This document shows, in pieces, positions 13,038-15,342 of a stretch of 15,342 nt of DNA. Position numbers and translations under genes: made by a program. The notes beneath the pieces are model-generated. The model saw nothing but the letters and a program-made list of their open reading frames with translations. It had not been told where the DNA came from and searched no databases. The stretch's first letter is position 1. Each line of letters starts with the position of its first letter. The DNA is from Fimenecus sp045633505. Lineage in GTDB: Bacteria; Bacillota; Clostridia; Oscillospirales; Acutalibacteraceae. The stretch lies in the NCBI GenBank assembly GCA_045633505.1, contig JAZQYK010000041.1, positions 1 to 15,342 of the forward strand, in the 5' to 3' direction.

Positions 13038-15074
13038 TCACACCCCCTGCATCTCGTTTAATTCTTTTAAAATTTTTGACTGTGACAAATCCGCTTTTTT
13101 GCCGTTTCCGTCAAAAATCAACTGATTATCTTCTCTCTTTATCAATCCCATTTCGCAAAGCACGTCAATTGACACCTGCATCGTGCAATACTTTTCTATC
13201 GGACATTTTGTGCGGACGAGCATTGTTTCAATGTCAAAACTCCACACGTTATACGATTTCAAGAAGTTAAATACGCCAAGTAAAAATTCTCTTGACGGAG
13301 TTAAAAATTTTGCTTCCTGAACGTTCAGTTTTTCTTTTCTCTTATATTTTTCATAAAGCCCGATGGATTTAAACAGTTTATCCTCATCGACACCTGCAAA
13401 ACGGATTTCACGAACCTGCACACTTGGTTTTATCTCACCGCGAAACTCGTTTTTCTCAATGCGGACAGCCAAATCCACCATATCTCCGTCACGATAAGGG
13501 AAATCGTTGAGTGTTGCACCGAATTTCATCGCCTGAAAATGAGTATTGCCTTTAGCAAAGTTAAGTCTTAAATGCTTACCCTCACCAACGGGCTGTATTC
13601 CCGAAACACGCACACCGAATATGCCAAAAAGCGGCTGAGGATTACCTGCCCCGAAAGGTTCAAGAGTTTCAAGACTTTCGATTAAAGCAGTATTTATATA
13701 GGCAGGGTTCAGCTTACAGTCAAGAATCAGCGTTGGCACCGTGTTTTCAACTGTATTTGCATATTCGTTGATTTTGTTGAAAAATGTTTCAACGTTTTCC
13801 CGATTTATTCCAAGACCTGCCGCCATTGTGTGACCGCCGAAATGAGTGAGCAAATCCCCACAATGCTTAATTGCGTCATAAACGGAGAAGCCTTCAATAC
13901 TTCTTGCCGAGCCCGTACCCTCATTTCCGTCAAAGGTTATAACGATTGACGGACGGCCGTATTTTTCAGTAATTCTTGCGGCAACGATACCGATTACACC
14001 GTGATGCCACCCTTCACCGCAAACCACAATCACTTTTGAATATTTAAGTCTTTCATTTGCCTCGATATGTTCAACCGCGGCAGTCATAATTTCATTTTCA
14101 AAGTCGTGACGCTGACGGTTACAGATATCAACCTGCTCGGCAATATCGAGCGCAGTCTTTAAATTATCACAAAGCAACAATTTGAGGGCTGTTTCAGCAG
14201 ATTCAATTCTTCCTGCCGCATTGATTCTCGGTGCTAACGAATAAGTCACACCGACCGCACTCAACGTCTTCTCACCAACACCCGCAATCTGACGGAGAGC
14301 GTTTACACCGTTGCACGCATTACTGTTGATTTTTGCAATACCGTATTTCACAATGGCACGGTTTTCATCAACCAAGTCAACCACGTCGGCAACCGTACCT
14401 ATTGCTATTATATCAGCATATCGGCTTAATATTTCATAATAGTTGCCTTTTTCCAGAGCGCAAACCACCTTAAAGGCAACGCCAACACCTGCCCACTCTT
14501 TAAAATGCAGGTTACAATCCGCTCTGTGAGGGTCAATAACTGCCACGGCATCAGGGAGTCTGTCACCAACTTTGTGGTGGTCGGTAACGACACATTCAAT
14601 CCCTGACTGCTTGGCATATTCAATCTCTTCAATGGCTGAAATTCCGTTGTCAACGGTAACAATCAGTTTAACGCCAAGTTCGTTTAATTTATCAATTGCA
14701 GAGCAATTCATTCCATAACCCTCAGTAATTCTGTCAGGGATATAATAAATCACATCTGCACCGCGGGAAGAAAGATAGGAATACATCAATGCAGTTGAGG
14801 TTACACCGTCTGCATCATAGTCACCAAAAACACATATTTTCTCAGAATTTTCAATGGCTTTTTCAATTCTTTCCACAGCCTTATCCATATCAGCAATCAG
14901 ATATGGGTCGCAGAAGTTGAAATCACTATCAAAAAATTCTTCAACGTCCTCGTATTCCGTTATTGAACGGGAAACCAAAATCAAGGACACAAACGGGTCA
15001 AGACTGTGGCTTTCAGCAACCTGTGCCGCCAAGTCTTTATCAATTGGTGCAGTCAGCCATTTTTTTCGGCTCAT
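13038..15074 (-). CDS. recJ: Single-stranded-DNA-specific exonuclease RecJ
   Basis: 5'-3' single-strand DNA exonuclease of the DHH family, used in recombination, mismatch and base-excision repair. The 678 residues contain the DHH motifs in order: VFGDYDADGVTS (82-93), VDNG (141-144), VTDHH (163-167) and GTVAD (226-230). The DHHA1 part follows, with HHGVIGIVAARI (357-368), GSARS (388-392) and FGGHTMAAGL (412-421). An OB-fold region (about 450-565) comes next and then a C-terminal region (about 600-670) that looks like a small winged-helix extension seen in Firmicutes RecJ. E. coli RecJ has 577 residues and Bacillus 786, so this length is intermediate. ATG 15074 has a GGGGAG site just upstream. 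It is the first gene of the long minus-strand unit. Confidence 0.96.
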   Translation of the reverse strand: MSRKKWLTAPIDKDLAAQVAESHSLDPFVSLILVSRSITEYEDVEEFFDSDFNFCDPYLIADMDKAVERIEKAIENSEKICVFGDYDADGVTSTALMYSYLSSRGADVIYYIPDRITEGYGMNCSAIDKLNELGVKLIVTVDNGISAIEEIEYAKQSGIECVVTDHHKVGDRLPDAVAVIDPHRADCNLHFKEWAGVGVAFKVVCALEKGNYYEILSRYADIIAIGTVADVVDLVDENRAIVKYGIAKINSNACNGVNALRQIAGVGEKTLSAVGVTYSLAPRINAAGRIESAETALKLLLCDNLKTALDIAEQVDICNRQRHDFENEIMTAAVEHIEANERLKYSKVIVVCGEGWHHGVIGIVAARITEKYGRPSIVITFDGNEGTGSARSIEGFSVYDAIKHCGDLLTHFGGHTMAAGLGINRENVETFFNKINEYANTVENTVPTLILDCKLNPAYINTALIESLETLEPFGAGNPQPLFGIFGVRVSGIQPVGEGKHLRLNFAKGNTHFQAMKFGATLNDFPYRDGDMVDLAVRIEKNEFRGEIKPSVQVREIRFAGVDEDKLFKSIGLYEKYKRKEKLNVQEAKFLTPSREFLLGVFNFLKSYNVWSFDIETMLVRTKCPIEKYCTMQVSIDVLCEMGLIKREDNQLIFDGNGKKADLSQSKILKELNEMQGV
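13041..13048 (-). promoter_or_regulatory. Shine-Dalgarno of relA within the recJ end
   Basis: AGGGGGTG on the minus strand, with the G run 7 nt before ATG 13035. It encodes the last residues of RecJ (QGV), so the two genes are probably translationally coupled. Confidence 0.7.
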
Positions 15075-15119
15075 CAGTCTCTCCCCTTTCGCAAAAAATC
15101 AATAATTATCTAAATTAAA

Positions 15120-15148
15120 ATTATATCATTAAAATGTCCATATTTCAA
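15120..15148 (-). promoter_or_regulatory. Sigma-A promoter for the recJ-relA operon
   Basis: On the minus strand TTGAAA (15143-15148) and TATAAT (15120-15125) are separated by 17 bp, with a TG at the extended -10 position (AATGATATAAT). The start would be near 15113, giving a leader of about 38 nt before recJ. The minus-strand genes beyond have gaps of at most about 50 nt, so this promoter could serve all ten. Confidence 0.85.
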
Positions 15149-15171
15149 GGGTTTCATTGACAATTATAGGG

Positions 15172-15204
15172 ATAAATGCAGAGTGCAAAATGCAAAATGC
15201 AAAA
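15172..15204 (+). repeat. A-rich signature plus three tandem TGCAAAA units
   Basis: ATAAATGCAGAGTGCAAAA at 15172-15190 matches 3795-3813 with one difference. TGCAAAA is repeated three times without gaps at 15184-15204. The tract lies 24 bp upstream of the recJ promoter's -35 box and leads into the inverted-repeat cluster to its right. No gene is visible in 15075-15342. Confidence 0.6.
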
Positions 15205-15230
15205 TTGGAGTTTGTCGGGCTCTTTTGTAT

Positions 15231-15342
15231 GGTGATATCACCCTCTTGTCTCCCCTGAAAGGGGAGATGTCACGAAGTGACAGAGGGGTTATTCAATTAA
15301 ACAACAAACCCCTCAGTCTCGCATACGCTCGACAGCTCCCCT
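15231..15342. repeat. Cluster of nested inverted repeats running off the window end
   Basis: It starts with the perfect palindrome GGTGATATCACC (15231-15242). Next come TCTCCCC/GGGGAGA around TGAAA (15249-15267) and TGTCAC/GTGACA around GAA (15268-15282), both enclosed by CCCTCT (15241-15246) pairing with AGAGGG (15282-15287), though base 15282 can pair in only one of these stems. Then GAGGGGTT (15283-15290) pairs with AACCCCTC (15307-15314). The segment 15307-15342 resembles an inverted, diverged copy of 15260-15290: both have AACCCCTC at one end and AGGGGAG at the other in complementary sense. It looks like a dispersed repeat family of gut Firmicutes, but I cannot count copies here. Confidence 0.7.

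Noticed and set aside
15157..15180. TTGACA on the plus strand upstream of the right-hand repeat
   Set aside because: No -10 box occurs at 16-18 bp and no gene follows on the plus strand within the window.
15184..15204. Three TGCAAAA units as a CRISPR or iteron array
   Set aside because: Units are 7 bp with no spacers, no cas or replication genes are nearby, and the tract fits better as part of the shared A-rich repeat signature.

Overview
The window looks like chromosomal DNA of an anaerobic, endospore-forming Clostridia member, probably an Oscillospiraceae/Ruminococcaceae gut bacterium. The reasons are the moderately low GC, a SigG sporulation sigma factor followed by a YlmC/YmxH protein, a SpoVB-type flippase, a HemZ-type radical SAM enzyme, RqcP (YabO) beside MazG, and Firmicutes-style gene order. 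The family-level placement is inference. Almost everything is housekeeping or core sporulation; I see no phage, insertion sequence with transposase, CRISPR, tRNA or rRNA.

Layout. On the plus strand, bases 1-3798 hold the 3' part of sigG, a ylmC/ymxH-family gene whose ribosome binding site lies inside a terminator-like hairpin, then a sigma-A promoter driving a tight three-gene unit: zapA, a U32-peptidase-family protein (RlhA-like) and dut. Bases 3799-4111 are the only long gene-free stretch between genes. It holds a short A-rich signature, a perfect 27-bp GC-rich inverted repeat, a bidirectional terminator between convergent units, and most of a ~108-bp element with imperfect terminal inverted repeats whose right end supplies the stop codon of rqcP.

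On the minus strand, one near-gapless run from 15074 down to 4112 reads recJ, relA/spoT, dtd, a metallo-beta-lactamase-fold hydrolase, hemZ, a uridine-kinase-like P-loop kinase, a spoVB-like flippase, mazG, hup and rqcP. A strong promoter (TTGAAA, 17-bp spacer, TATAAT with TG extension) sits just before recJ. Most junctions are 1-26 nt gaps or 4-nt overlaps. The run seems to join two blocks that are separate in Bacillus (recJ-apt-relA-dtd and yabM-mazG-yabO); apt and yabP/yabQ are absent here. Upstream of recJ, 15172-15342 is repeat DNA that runs off the window.

Functionally the minus-strand unit gathers stress and quality-control roles: exonuclease repair (RecJ), (p)ppGpp alarmone turnover (RelA), tRNA proofreading (Dtd), nucleotide-pool cleansing (MazG), nucleoid structure (HU) and rescue of stalled ribosomes (RqcP), plus cell-envelope or spore-cortex precursor flipping. 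I found no convincing undescribed biological system. The most interesting signals are small: the hairpin that masks the ylmC ribosome binding site, the three intergenic repeat elements with a shared 19-bp signature, and the joined operon.
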